NCBI RefSeq assembly: GCF_037153985.1
Contig: NZ_JBBAYI010000002.1
Coordinates: 62,001-126,000 of the forward strand
Direction of reading: 5' to 3'
DNA: 64,000 nt
Source: Emticicia sp037153985
GTDB taxonomy: Bacteria; Bacteroidota; Bacteroidia; Cytophagales; Spirosomataceae
The position numbers and the translations under genes are program-made. The notes under the pieces were generated by a model. It was not told where the DNA came from. It worked only from the letters and a program-made list of their open reading frames with translations, and did no database searches. Below are positions 44,799-53,583 of this stretch, piece after piece; within the stretch, counting starts at the first letter, position 1; the number at the start of each line of letters is the position of its first letter.

Positions 44799-44835
44799 AG
44801 AATAATTACCCCTTACCCGTCTCTTAATAATGTAG

Positions 44836-44865
44836 AAAACTCTCTCCGGTTGGAGAGAGTTTTTT
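44836..44865. terminator. Bidirectional terminator between efflux operon and TonB-type receptor
   Basis: AAAACTCTCTCC (44836-44847), GGTT loop, GGAGAGAGTTTT (44852-44863) plus further T. A-run and T-run on the two flanks allow use from both sides. Confidence 0.9.
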
Positions 44866-44897
44866 CATAAGCAATTGAATACTGGCTTTACAAATTA

Positions 44898-47333
44898 TTA
44901 TGATACTTTTACGCGTTTCTGTTCGCTTTCTGAGCCTCCGTTCTGGCGTACTCTCAGGTTTTGTCCTTTACTGAATCTGTATGAAAAAGAAACCGTTATG
45001 ACACGGGTGTCCAGATAACTAAACCAACTGGCCGCAGCATTTTTAATATTCCGAATATCGCCCCCTACCTGATTAGTGTAGAAAACATCATTGACATTCA
45101 GTTTTAAAGTACCTTTATCTTTCATGATTTTGGTTGATACTCCGGCTCTTACCGAGCCAATAGGAATCACAAGAAACTGCCCCGATAATAATTTGGTCTG
45201 GTAAGAACCCGCCAATTCGGCACTCCATTTTTTATTAATCATAAACTGATTGGTAGGTACTGCTACCCAGTACCAGCGCGAGTCGTCCAGCATTTCGGTA
45301 TAAATAGGGCTTTTGAAACGGTTGTTCATGAAAGCCGTATAAAGCTGGATTGTCCACCATTTTTGTACCTGAAAAGTTCCGCTTACTTCAATCCCATACG
45401 AAACCTGTTTAGCAAAATTACCCGGGCGGCTATAATATATATTCCCGCGTTGCTCGTTGGTCTCCGAAATTACGTTATCGGCTCTGCTATACTGCAAAGT
45501 AGTTGTCAGAAAATTATTATAGGTATATGACAACTCTACGTTATAAGAAAAAGTAGGTTGTAGAAACGGATTACCACCGTAATAAGTAAACCTGTCCATC
45601 GGATAGGTAAACGGGTTCATATCTTTATAATTAGGTCGGTCTATACGGCGGCCTACTGATAACCCAACCACATGTTTCGATGCTGAATCGATTCTGTATT
45701 GTGTGTAAAAAGTAGGAAAAAGACTGGTGTAGTTTCTTTTGAAAGAGGAATCTTTCACGACTACGTTCCCTAGTTGATTTCCCACAATATTGGTGTTTTC
45801 TATACGCAAGCCTAGTTGAAGCGATATTTTCCTGAAATCTCTCGAGTAATTAGCATAAGCAGCATTAATGTTTTCTTTATACTGAAAATTATTAGAGAAC
45901 GTATAATTAGGCATACGGCTTCCATCAATTACGTCATAGAAATCGGCAATGTTACTTGTTTTTACAAAACTTGTTTTCACACCCGCTTCTATACGCCCAC
46001 CCTTTTTAAGCGGGTTAATGAAGTCTGCTTTTAATGCCTTAATACTAATATCTGAGGGGAGTTCCGATGCCAGCACACTTTTGTTAATCAGGCTACCATC
46101 CGGGTACAGATTACTGTTTTCAAGAAATTGGTCAATACTCGACTTATAGACAAGGTTATCCAGATTCATCGATATTTCTTTGCCTTTATCGTTCAGCTTG
46201 TGGGTTACATTCAGGTTTATACTACCATTTTTAAACAGAATATCCGTAGGGTTGTAGGCATCAACCAAGCCTGTTATTTCGCCTTGTCCGTCTCTGATAG
46301 TAGCTTTATTTTTTACGTTACGGCTCGATGGATTAATAAACCCGCTTAGAGCTACGCCTAAGGTTGTTTTTTTAGTAACATAGTAATCAAGCCCTAGTTT
46401 CAGGTTCTGACTTCTGTTCGATGGCCTGATGTAAGAATTCTGAATAAATGTCGAACTCAACTGCCCCTCTGGAGTAAAATATTTACGGGTAATGGTTAAA
46501 TCCTGATAGCTATTGTTCTGGTTCACACTCAGGTTAGAAAAGAAATTCAGTTTATTGATTCGGTAATTGAAATTAAAACTGTTATTTGTCCGCATATAAC
46601 GCCCCTGCCCATAAGCCAGATTCAAGCCGCCATTCATGCCCTTAGCCACGTTTTTCTTTAGCCGAATATTAATTACGCCAGAGTTTCCGGCGGCATCGTA
46701 CTTGGCAGGTGGATTGGTCATGATTTCGATTGACTCGATAGTTGAAGAAGGAATTGTGCGTAAATAATTGGCTAAGTCGGCTGCCGACAAATAGGTAGGT
46801 TTGTCGTCAACAAATACTACTACCCCGCCCTTCCCTCTTAACGAAATATTCCCGTTTATATCGACCGATACCCCCGGAGCTTTTTCCAGTACTTCTAAAG
46901 AGGTTACTCCGGCGTTACTTATCAACGCATCAGGATTAACCACCGTACGGTCAATTTTTTGCACCACAAAAGCCTTTTGTGCTTTTACTGCTACTTCCTG
47001 CAAGGCATTTTCGCTACTTTGAAGTGTAATGGTTCCTAAATCGAGAATAGTATTTTGTGCGCTTAAAACGATTTTACCTGACGAATACTTACTCATACCC
47101 ACATAACTGACTGTAAGTTCAAGCGAATCATATTTCAGTTTTTCAAATTCAAATTTTCCGTCAACATCCGTGAATGAAGATTTAACTATATTGCCTTGCT
47201 GCCATTTTGAAAGAATAACTGTAGCCCCGACTATGGCTTCGTTTTTATCAGATTTTACTATGCCCTTAATGTTTCCGTTTTGTGCTTTTACTGAAATTGA
47301 AATAAATAGTAATAAGAATAGTTTTTTGTACAT
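44898..47333 (-). CDS. TonB-type outer-membrane receptor with CarboxypepD_reg-like domain
   Basis: An 811-aa outer-membrane protein of the Bacteroidota beta-barrel-family type. After a signal peptide (LFLLLFISISVKA) comes a CarboxypepD_reg-like beta-sandwich (about 20-105, GNIKGIVKSDKNEAIVGATVILSK in parts), then a plug domain (about 115-235; VLEKAPGVSVDINGNISLRGKGGVVVFVDDKP is distributed through it), and a C-terminal barrel of alternating aromatic strands. A TonB box is not clear. Such receptors import bulky substrates or, in this branch, have less certain function. No SusD partner gene is adjacent, so it is not a Sus-type pair. The preceding gene on this strand is the 43-aa ORF. Confidence 0.88.
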   Translation of the reverse strand: MYKKLFLLLFISISVKAQNGNIKGIVKSDKNEAIVGATVILSKWQQGNIVKSSFTDVDGKFEFEKLKYDSLELTVSYVGMSKYSSGKIVLSAQNTILDLGTITLQSSENALQEVAVKAQKAFVVQKIDRTVVNPDALISNAGVTSLEVLEKAPGVSVDINGNISLRGKGGVVVFVDDKPTYLSAADLANYLRTIPSSTIESIEIMTNPPAKYDAAGNSGVINIRLKKNVAKGMNGGLNLAYGQGRYMRTNNSFNFNYRINKLNFFSNLSVNQNNSYQDLTITRKYFTPEGQLSSTFIQNSYIRPSNRSQNLKLGLDYYVTKKTTLGVALSGFINPSSRNVKNKATIRDGQGEITGLVDAYNPTDILFKNGSINLNVTHKLNDKGKEISMNLDNLVYKSSIDQFLENSNLYPDGSLINKSVLASELPSDISIKALKADFINPLKKGGRIEAGVKTSFVKTSNIADFYDVIDGSRMPNYTFSNNFQYKENINAAYANYSRDFRKISLQLGLRIENTNIVGNQLGNVVVKDSSFKRNYTSLFPTFYTQYRIDSASKHVVGLSVGRRIDRPNYKDMNPFTYPMDRFTYYGGNPFLQPTFSYNVELSYTYNNFLTTTLQYSRADNVISETNEQRGNIYYSRPGNFAKQVSYGIEVSGTFQVQKWWTIQLYTAFMNNRFKSPIYTEMLDDSRWYWVAVPTNQFMINKKWSAELAGSYQTKLLSGQFLVIPIGSVRAGVSTKIMKDKGTLKLNVNDVFYTNQVGGDIRNIKNAAASWFSYLDTRVITVSFSYRFSKGQNLRVRQNGGSESEQKRVKVS

Positions 47334-47398
47334 AATTTCGGATGTGTGTTTAATTCAAGTATGAAGACTTACAAAAGTTGAGGTTGTTCAGTTTTGCA

Positions 47399-47530
47399 TT
47401 AATGCAGGATGGCAAACAACCATTGGCCAGTTGCATAGCCTGCTCTGAAAATTGAGATGATACTCACTATAATACTTAAGGTCAGAAGAAATTTGAAAAA
47501 TTTCGACTCGAAGAATTCTTGCTTTTTCAT
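47399..47530 (-). CDS. 43-residue membrane microprotein
   Basis: A short ORF of 43 codons plus stop (ATG at 47530, TAA at 47401-47399). The translated protein starts MKKQEFFESKFFKFLLTL and ends ATGQWLFAILH: a basic start, a central hydrophobic stretch LTLSIIVSIISIF and a polar/aromatic end, that is a single-pass membrane peptide. An exact -7 element TAGCTTTG lies 54 bp upstream, and the TonB-type receptor begins 65 bp downstream, so it would be the first gene of that transcript. It sits in the only long gap (315 bp) in this region. I do not recognise a family; coding status rests on start context, hydrophobic pattern and position. Confidence 0.5.
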   Translation of the reverse strand: MKKQEFFESKFFKFLLTLSIIVSIISIFRAGYATGQWLFAILH

Positions 47531-47583
47531 AAATTTTATTGATTTTTATTAAATAATGAACCTTTACAGTTTCTTACTGCATT

Positions 47584-47591
47584 CAAAGCTA
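47584..47591 (-). promoter_or_regulatory. -7 element TAGCTTTG for the microprotein/receptor transcript
   Basis: Minus-strand exact TAnnTTTG match. A minus-strand TTTG at 47620-47617 is 25 bp away, longer than the preferred spacing. Most of the 315-bp gap 47334-47648 is accounted for by this element and the 43-codon ORF. Confidence 0.45.
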
Positions 47592-47648
47592 TAAAATACC
47601 GCAAAACCTGATTTGTCAAATTCTGCTAATTTTAATTACTACCTGTTT

Positions 47649-48596
47649 TTAGTAAACTACTTTGTTGTAGTTATCCTGACGTGGCTGTTTAGTAAAATAA
47701 GAAGGTGCAACACCAAAGTGTTTCTTAAAAGCCTTGCTGAAGGTATGAATATCTGAAAACCCAGACTCCATGGCGGCAGCCGATACCGAGTACCTATCTT
47801 GTTTCAGCATAGACTGCCCATACTCGAGGCGTTTCTGGATAAGATACTGATTAGGCGAAATACCAAATACGGTTTTGAAAAGCCTGAAAAAATGGTATTC
47901 CGACATACAGGCTTCTTGTGCAATATTTATGATAGACAAGGGTAATGTAAAATAGTTATCCATAAATTCGCGGCCTTTTTGGAGCCGCTTAAATAACTCT
48001 CTTTTAGTAACTGGCTTAATACTCGGAATAGCTTGTAGCTGCCTAAAAACCGGAATCTGGTCTTCAACAATTTTTTCTGAAATTGTATAAAATAACTCGT
48101 CTGTTATATCCTCCTGCTTTAACTGGCTGTGATATACCTGCGCCGTTAATTGCCTGAGCAATTGCCCCAGATGCGTTTGGGTATCGGCATACTGGTTTTC
48201 CAGAAAGTGGCTTGATACGAAAAATTGCCCTAGTGCATTGTCTGTAAAAGAAGTGTCGGGGCGTTGTATGCTTGCCACTACTTCGGCCAGTAAAATAGCA
48301 GAAACATTTATACATATACCCTTTACATTCTTGCCTTCATCTATTTCAACGCTACCCTCGTAGGTATCATTCGTTAATAAATACCTTCCTGTTTCGATGG
48401 GGTACTTATTTCCGTTGAGCGTGTATTTTTCAAGACCTTCTACTACATATTTAATAGCAAAACCTTGAGACGTTACGGGTTGGTAATATGCCTGAAGCGA
48501 AGAAAAAACCAATGAGTTCTGCTTTATTCTGACAACATCCAGCGTGTTTTTATGTTCGTTGAATAAATGAATCATTAGTGGGGCGAAGTTTTTCAT
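47649..48596 (-). CDS. AraC-family transcriptional regulator
   Basis: A 315-aa regulator. The C-terminal ~100 residues are a typical AraC/XylS double helix-turn-helix: SIINIAQEACMSEYHFFRLFKTVFGISPNQYL in parts for the first, then AAMESGFSDIHTFSKAFKKHFGVAPSYF for the second. The N-terminal ~200 residues (Y-rich, YKVVEGL-like cupin strands) probably form the ligand-binding domain. It is co-oriented with the TonB-type receptor and could control it, though a separate -7 element in front of the receptor transcript argues it is not in the same operon. Ligand unknown. Confidence 0.9.
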   Translation of the reverse strand: MKNFAPLMIHLFNEHKNTLDVVRIKQNSLVFSSLQAYYQPVTSQGFAIKYVVEGLEKYTLNGNKYPIETGRYLLTNDTYEGSVEIDEGKNVKGICINVSAILLAEVVASIQRPDTSFTDNALGQFFVSSHFLENQYADTQTHLGQLLRQLTAQVYHSQLKQEDITDELFYTISEKIVEDQIPVFRQLQAIPSIKPVTKRELFKRLQKGREFMDNYFTLPLSIINIAQEACMSEYHFFRLFKTVFGISPNQYLIQKRLEYGQSMLKQDRYSVSAAAMESGFSDIHTFSKAFKKHFGVAPSYFTKQPRQDNYNKVVY

Positions 48597-48758
48597 AATT
48601 TTTTCAAAGAAAAAACGATTTTGGCTTTTTGGCTGGTAGTTTTTGATAAAAGGTTATTTTCTGTGAAGAACGAAAGCTGTTCTGCCCAATAAGAGCCAAT
48701 ATAAAAAAATAAAGCTGCCTGCCAAACAGCAAACAGCCTTATTGCACGGAAAAACCTA

Positions 48759-49655
48759 TTAGTTTTTATCTTTTACTCCTGTACTTAAATCTAACTGAGT
48801 ATTTATGATTTCTACTTCTATGTTATCGAAAGTAGCATTTTCAAATCTATTAATCTTCTTGGCAACACCCAGCACTTTTACTTCTCGAAGGTCACCATAA
48901 AGTTTTCCTGAAATAATTGCCTTAGTGTTAGAAACTGCCTGCCATTTGGTAATTTCAACAATAAAATCAGTATCAGCTTTGCCATTTACAAAACCATATA
49001 TGGTTGTGTTTTCCTTTTTGCCATCGGTAGTACCCGAAAAATTAACTTCCATATCTTTGGGGCCGTATCTGGCTATGGTTTCTTTCGGGTTAAATAGCTG
49101 AATGGTTAATATCCGGTCGTCCGGCGAAACTATCGACCCAAATTGTAATAACAAATAAGGTTTATTGGAAGCAAAGTTCTTTACACCCTTGCGCCAGAGT
49201 GTAGCCCCTTTGTAAGCAACGGCAGCTTTAAAGGGTTGCCCGTCAAGCGTAGCCATAAAATCTGCTTTTTTTGTATTAGCTGCCAGCGAAGCACCATCGG
49301 GTTTAAAACCTTTAGGATACACCTTCATTCCTTTTCTAAGAGCATCGTCATAACTTTTAGGCTCGTCGGCAGTAACAAACTCAATGTAAGCCTCTTGGCC
49401 TGCACTCAATTGTTTGAGTTCTTTTTTGGTATCGTTGATGTCTTTCATTTTTACGATACGCACCAGATACTTAAAGCCTTTAGACGAGTATATCTCGATG
49501 GGGTCAGTTACTTTCAATAATCCTGACCTCACAATCAACAGCCCCGAATAATCGCCTTTGGCATCGCCCAGATAAATATCTCCTGTTTCGGCAGTGAATG
49601 CCTGCCCCAAAACCGAAGAACTGAAAAGTAAAAAAATAAAGAGTGTTTTCATCAT
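48759..49655 (-). CDS. Secreted protein with an EF-Tu-domain-2-like N-terminus
   Basis: A 298-aa protein with a signal peptide (LFIFLLFSSSVLGQ, cleaved about residue 18). Mature residues about 22-95 read like the beta-barrel domain 2 of translation GTPases (DIYLGDAKGDYSGLLIVRSG, then LKVTDPIEIYSS, then LSAGQEAYIEFV), an unusual architecture for a periplasmic protein. The remainder (about 125-290) is beta-rich with no recognised domain. Its ATG overlaps the stop of the upstream C1q-like gene (TAATG), so the two are translationally coupled. No enzymatic residue is evident; the EF-Tu likeness is by eye only. Confidence 0.6.
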   Translation of the reverse strand: MMKTLFIFLLFSSSVLGQAFTAETGDIYLGDAKGDYSGLLIVRSGLLKVTDPIEIYSSKGFKYLVRIVKMKDINDTKKELKQLSAGQEAYIEFVTADEPKSYDDALRKGMKVYPKGFKPDGASLAANTKKADFMATLDGQPFKAAVAYKGATLWRKGVKNFASNKPYLLLQFGSIVSPDDRILTIQLFNPKETIARYGPKDMEVNFSGTTDGKKENTTIYGFVNGKADTDFIVEITKWQAVSNTKAIISGKLYGDLREVKVLGVAKKINRFENATFDNIEVEIINTQLDLSTGVKDKN

Positions 49656-50521
49656 TAAAAAACTTTATAACCTGCAACAGTAATTGTAGACCAATATCCT
49701 GATAAAACCTGACTTACGCCAGAAGACTGAAGTATCCTGAAATTTAAAACATCCCCCTCATTGCACTTAAGTATAAACGTTGAACTAGTGCCTGTACCTT
49801 CGGTATTTTTAAAATTAATAGTGTACTCATATTGCATATGAAAGCTATCATTTCGGTATAACCTGATTTTAATAGGCACGTTGGTATAATCACTTGACGC
49901 ATTAAACATGGTATTCACAATAAAATTATACAGGCCGTCAGATGGCACCGTAAAATCGCCGGTTACAGGATTAAAATTGTTACCGTAATCAAAACGCTCC
50001 GACAAATTATCAAATGGATACTCTAAACTGGTTCCTATTGTTTTATTAGTTGGCAAGTATGCCGAAAAAGCAATTCTACGCTCTTCCCAAGCTGGCGTAT
50101 TATTTCCTTTTGAAACCAGTATCATGCCTTCGGCTCCTACGCTTTCACCTTCAGCTTGCAAAGGGCCTGTAAGTTTTATACCATTTTGTGCAATTAGCTT
50201 CTGACTAAAAGTAACCATTCCGGTTGTACCATTAATGCTCATGCGCAAGGCATCGCCAGTAAAAAAGTTAAGGTTATAACTGTTTTTTGACCCTAGCTCG
50301 AATGTATTGTTAATTGCCTGAATGTATCCGTTAATAAGGCTGTTATTATAGAAACTTACATAAGGCGACACCCCCTGAAAACGGGCTATTTCGCCAGTAG
50401 CATTAATATGTAACGGAATACTGGAAAGCGTATTGGCACCAATACCAATCGAACTAGGTAGTGTTGTTACCTGCGCTAAAACGGTTTGTGAAGCAAACAG
50501 GAAAAGGATAAGTCTTTTCAT
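49655..50521 (-). CDS. Secreted protein with C-terminal C1q/TNF-like domain
   Basis: A 288-aa protein with signal peptide (LFLFASQTVLAQ). Residues about 22-135 resemble tail-fibre/adhesin stalks of Bacteroidota (SIGIGANTLSSIPLHIN, then ALRMSINGTTGMVTF), and residues about 150-288 match the C1q-like jelly-roll: RIAFSAYLPTNKTIG, NFNPVTGDFTVPSDGLYNFIVNT and the last strand ITVAGYKVF. C1q domains trimerise; a cell-surface or spore-like fibre role is likely but unproven. It lies 125 bp downstream of the sensor kinase gene on the same strand and is coupled to the EF-Tu-like protein. Confidence 0.72.
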   Translation of the reverse strand: MKRLILFLFASQTVLAQVTTLPSSIGIGANTLSSIPLHINATGEIARFQGVSPYVSFYNNSLINGYIQAINNTFELGSKNSYNLNFFTGDALRMSINGTTGMVTFSQKLIAQNGIKLTGPLQAEGESVGAEGMILVSKGNNTPAWEERRIAFSAYLPTNKTIGTSLEYPFDNLSERFDYGNNFNPVTGDFTVPSDGLYNFIVNTMFNASSDYTNVPIKIRLYRNDSFHMQYEYTINFKNTEGTGTSSTFILKCNEGDVLNFRILQSSGVSQVLSGYWSTITVAGYKVF

Positions 50522-50646
50522 AAGACGGATTCAAGTTTTTTTGATAGTCAAAAATCTTGAAATTGGTGTAAAACAACAACATACAATGAGTAACTAGACG
50601 TGCCGAGTTAATAACTTGCAGGAAATAACAGAAAACTGGTAAAGCC

Positions 50647-52548
50647 TTACTTTGGTAAGGTGAGTATAATTGTAGTACCTAGTGGCTTATTTTCGGCATC
50701 GAATTTATCTACAATATGGCATCGGATGTGCCAGTTATGAATTTTATTGAGCAAAATCAGTCTTTCTTCATTAATAGCCAGCCCCATCGACCTATGCCCT
50801 TCAGAATTGTATTTTAGTTCAGCCGCTTGTTTACGGCCAATGCCATCATCATCAATTTTTATCTCTATTTCTTCGCCTGAATCTATCACAAGCAAACTGA
50901 GGGTTCCTTTTGTGGGTTTGTTAGCCAACCCATGTTTAATGGCATTTTCGATGTAAGGTTGCAGAATAAGTGCCGGAACCATAACGGCTTGAGTATCGAT
51001 CGACGGCGAAAGCTCAACCACTATATCAAACTTTTTTTGAAAACGTACTTGCTCAAGTTTAGTATATAGCAAAGCGGTATCAAGTTCTTCCTGTAAAGTA
51101 ACAACCTGTTCTTTCGATTTCTGGAGAATAGAACGAATCAACATCGAAAAATCGGTCAGATATTCGGCCGCTTCTTCTGTTTTGTTCTTGACAATATAAC
51201 TTTTAATAGAATTAAGGCTATTAAATAAAAAATGTGGATTAATCTGTAAACGAAGCATATTAAGTTCTGAAAGCGACACAGCCTGCTCCAGATTATTTTT
51301 CTGATTGATAATCTCGACAGACTTATAGGCCAAACCCATAGAAAAAAACAGGATTTCGAGCAAAATGCAGGTATTAAAAAAGGCATTGGGGTAGTGTTCG
51401 AGTAAAGCCGAACTCTGCGGAACCCAATGCAACCAACTGGACAAAAAACCGAAAATCCCCCCTAACAACAGAAAGCTACTGCCTATTTTAATGTAAAACG
51501 CCAAGCGCGTTTTGATTTGATACAAAAAAAACAATACTACACACCCAAACACAGATAAGTATACCTGTGTAAAAATGCTTAAATATACTTCCCAGTCATA
51601 ACGACCCAGCGCAAGGGTAATACCTAGCTCTATCATGATAAGCACCACAATGCTTCGGAGTAAAAACCGGATTGTCTGTGTAATTAAGGGGTGCGAATGT
51701 GTATAAAGCAAAAAATTGCCGATAAACAGAAAATAACAATATTGCGTAAGTAAAACATAAAAATTCTGCCTGAGCGAAATCAGCAGAAATGGGCAGTATT
51801 TCATGAAATAACTCACATACGGCGAATACTCAAAACCCCATATACCAAAGGCTGCCATCGAAAAAAGGTATAACGAATAATACAGAATATAAGGCTGCCG
51901 GTTGAGCCAGTACTGAACAAACGTAAACACCCCCAGAAACAACAAAATAGCAATAAACGAATAATTAAATACTAGTGCGAAACGGTCGTTATAAAGCAGT
52001 TGTTCTTTTGTTTGAGCCTCTTGCTCATACGAAACAATGGCAGGAGAAATTATAATGTTTTTCAGTGAAAAACGATTGATTCTGGCATAATAAGTGTAAA
52101 TCTTTTGCGGCGGAATACTAACGGGAATATAGGCCCCGTCGAAACGGAAAGGCCGTTGGTTGTCGGGCAGTAGCTTACTGGCTTCTGCAACGCTAAGCAT
52201 TTTTTGCCCATCAAAAACATACAATGTAGTAAAGTAGCTACCCCCAGCCGTAAAAAGTGCAGAAAGGGTATCGCGGAAAGATGTATTTTTTAATTGAAAC
52301 TTTAGCCATACATCAGTGGCGTATCTCGAAAAACGGTCGAACGTTGGTAATTCATGGAAAGGTCTGAAACCACTATTGCTAATCTGCTCAATAGGCAGAG
52401 CATGGGTGGAGTCAAGTCTGAACAGGGTTTGGTGTTGCAGGTTAAGCTGGTGTTGCCGATAAAAGGAACTGTCAATGTCTATAATGGTCTGGGCAGATAA
52501 AGGCAAACAAAAGCTCAATAATATTATTATAATTATAGCTTTTTTCAT
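50647..52548 (-). CDS. LytS-type sensor histidine kinase with 7TMR-DISM input
   Basis: A 633-aa sensor. After a signal peptide the extracytoplasmic 7TMR-DISMED2 domain spans about 25-170, seven membrane helices about 190-405, then a short coiled-coil and a His_kinase (LytS/YehU) domain. The phospho-accepting histidine is H439 in INPHFLFNSLNS. The ATPase domain has N-box ALILQPYIENAIKHGL and G-box IDDDGIGRKQ. It is downstream of its response regulator by 15 bp. Carbohydrate binding by the periplasmic domain is typical of 7TMR-DISM but is inference here. Confidence 0.93.
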   Translation of the reverse strand: MKKAIIIIILLSFCLPLSAQTIIDIDSSFYRQHQLNLQHQTLFRLDSTHALPIEQISNSGFRPFHELPTFDRFSRYATDVWLKFQLKNTSFRDTLSALFTAGGSYFTTLYVFDGQKMLSVAEASKLLPDNQRPFRFDGAYIPVSIPPQKIYTYYARINRFSLKNIIISPAIVSYEQEAQTKEQLLYNDRFALVFNYSFIAILLFLGVFTFVQYWLNRQPYILYYSLYLFSMAAFGIWGFEYSPYVSYFMKYCPFLLISLRQNFYVLLTQYCYFLFIGNFLLYTHSHPLITQTIRFLLRSIVVLIMIELGITLALGRYDWEVYLSIFTQVYLSVFGCVVLFFLYQIKTRLAFYIKIGSSFLLLGGIFGFLSSWLHWVPQSSALLEHYPNAFFNTCILLEILFFSMGLAYKSVEIINQKNNLEQAVSLSELNMLRLQINPHFLFNSLNSIKSYIVKNKTEEAAEYLTDFSMLIRSILQKSKEQVVTLQEELDTALLYTKLEQVRFQKKFDIVVELSPSIDTQAVMVPALILQPYIENAIKHGLANKPTKGTLSLLVIDSGEEIEIKIDDDGIGRKQAAELKYNSEGHRSMGLAINEERLILLNKIHNWHIRCHIVDKFDAENKPLGTTIILTLPK

Positions 52549-52563
52549 GCCTGAAAGGTTTTG

Positions 52564-53316
52564 TTAATTGCCGAATCGGACCAGACTTAATAATTTGGTT
52601 TTATTAGCCCGAGATACCTGTAAAACTGTTCCATCGTTCAGTACTACTGAGCCTGAATCGCCTTTAATATATTTTCGGATATGCTCAAGGTTTACTACAT
52701 AAGAGTTATGAATACGCGCAAAGGTAGGGTCGTTGAGTATACCCTCAAACTCTTTCAAGGTTTTTGAAATCAAGATTTTCTCTTGATTCTGCAAAACAAT
52801 AATGGTGTAGTTACCATCAGCCTTTGCGTAGGAAATCTGCTGAATATTAATAAACTCTAGCCCTTCAAGCGTCGGGATAGCCACCTGCTTTCTTTTTAAG
52901 CCGTCTTTTTGCATATTAGCCAGCAATAAAGCTATGTTTTCTTTTATGTTAAGGCTTTTTTGCTTGGCTCTTATCCTATCGGCAGCCCTGATAATACTTT
53001 CTTTATTGGTAGGTTTCAGCAGGTAATCTACGGCACAAAACTCAAAAGCCTTCAAAGCAAAATTATCGTAGGCTGTTACAAAAACCACATCGAAGTTAAT
53101 CTGGGGTATTTGCTTTAATAAATCGAAGCCATTCAGTACAGGCATTGAAATATCCAGAAAAAGCACATCGAATGGCGTTTGATTAATGTATCTGACAGCC
53201 TCGGTGGGGTTATCAAATTTTTGTAGAATCTGAAAATCGGGACAAAATTTAGTAAGCTCTGCTTCTAAAACATCAAGGCATTCTGCTTCATCGTCTACTA
53301 AAATCACCGAAATCAT
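52564..53316 (-). CDS. LytTR-family response regulator
   Basis: A 250-aa response regulator. The receiver holds acidic pair D8/D9, phospho-acceptor D55 (LFLDISMPV), T and K in TAYDNFALKAF and DYLLKP. The LytTR DNA-binding domain spans about 145-247 (IPTLEGLEFINIQQISYAKADGNYT in part, FARIHNSYVVNLEHIRKY). It is the first gene of the leftward operon with the sensor kinase; promoter at 53337-53367. It is the partner of the LytS-type kinase and a candidate regulator of the two secreted proteins beyond it. Confidence 0.94.
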   Translation of the reverse strand: MISVILVDDEAECLDVLEAELTKFCPDFQILQKFDNPTEAVRYINQTPFDVLFLDISMPVLNGFDLLKQIPQINFDVVFVTAYDNFALKAFEFCAVDYLLKPTNKESIIRAADRIRAKQKSLNIKENIALLLANMQKDGLKRKQVAIPTLEGLEFINIQQISYAKADGNYTIIVLQNQEKILISKTLKEFEGILNDPTFARIHNSYVVNLEHIRKYIKGDSGSVVLNDGTVLQVSRANKTKLLSLVRFGN

Positions 53317-53336
53317 TATTGTAACAATAGGTTTTC

Positions 53337-53367
53337 CAAATTTATTCTTTTTTCATAATCCCGACAA
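53337..53367 (-). promoter_or_regulatory. Promoter of the response regulator/kinase operon
   Basis: Minus-strand TTG at 53367-53365, 20-bp spacer, TAAATTTG at 53344-53337, matching the -33/-7 consensus; start codon 20 bp downstream. Confidence 0.7.
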
Positions 53368-53509
53368 GCCCAATATTGATAAAAAAAGAATCTTTACAAA
53401 AATTCCGGTTCTGTACTTTTGTAAGTTGTATGCTTTTGTGGTAAAGCAATAACCTTTGGTTTATTTAAGTAGATATACACCCTGCCCACAAATATTTTAC
53501 TGTTTACTA

Positions 53510-53540
53510 TTGCAAATATTATGCAAGCATACTATTTTTG
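53510..53540 (+). promoter_or_regulatory. Promoter of the CCG iron-sulfur gene
   Basis: TTG at 53510-53512, 20-bp spacer, TATTTTTG at 53533-53540, an exact TAnnTTTG. The ATG is at 53584, so the leader is about 35 nt. The operator at 53517-53534 fills most of the spacer and the first two bases of the -7. Confidence 0.7.
53517..53534. promoter_or_regulatory. Inverted-repeat operator, copy 3 (iron-sulfur gene)
   Basis: TATTATGC-AA-GCATACTA: right arm perfect, left arm one mismatch to TAGTATGC. It is the reverse complement of copy 1 (5254-5271) over the whole 18 bp, extending to 20 bp with flanks. Placed between -33 and -7 it should repress when bound. Confidence 0.7.
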
Positions 53541-53583
53541 CTTTGCATCATGATTCAGTAATCATGTATTAACCAACAAAACT

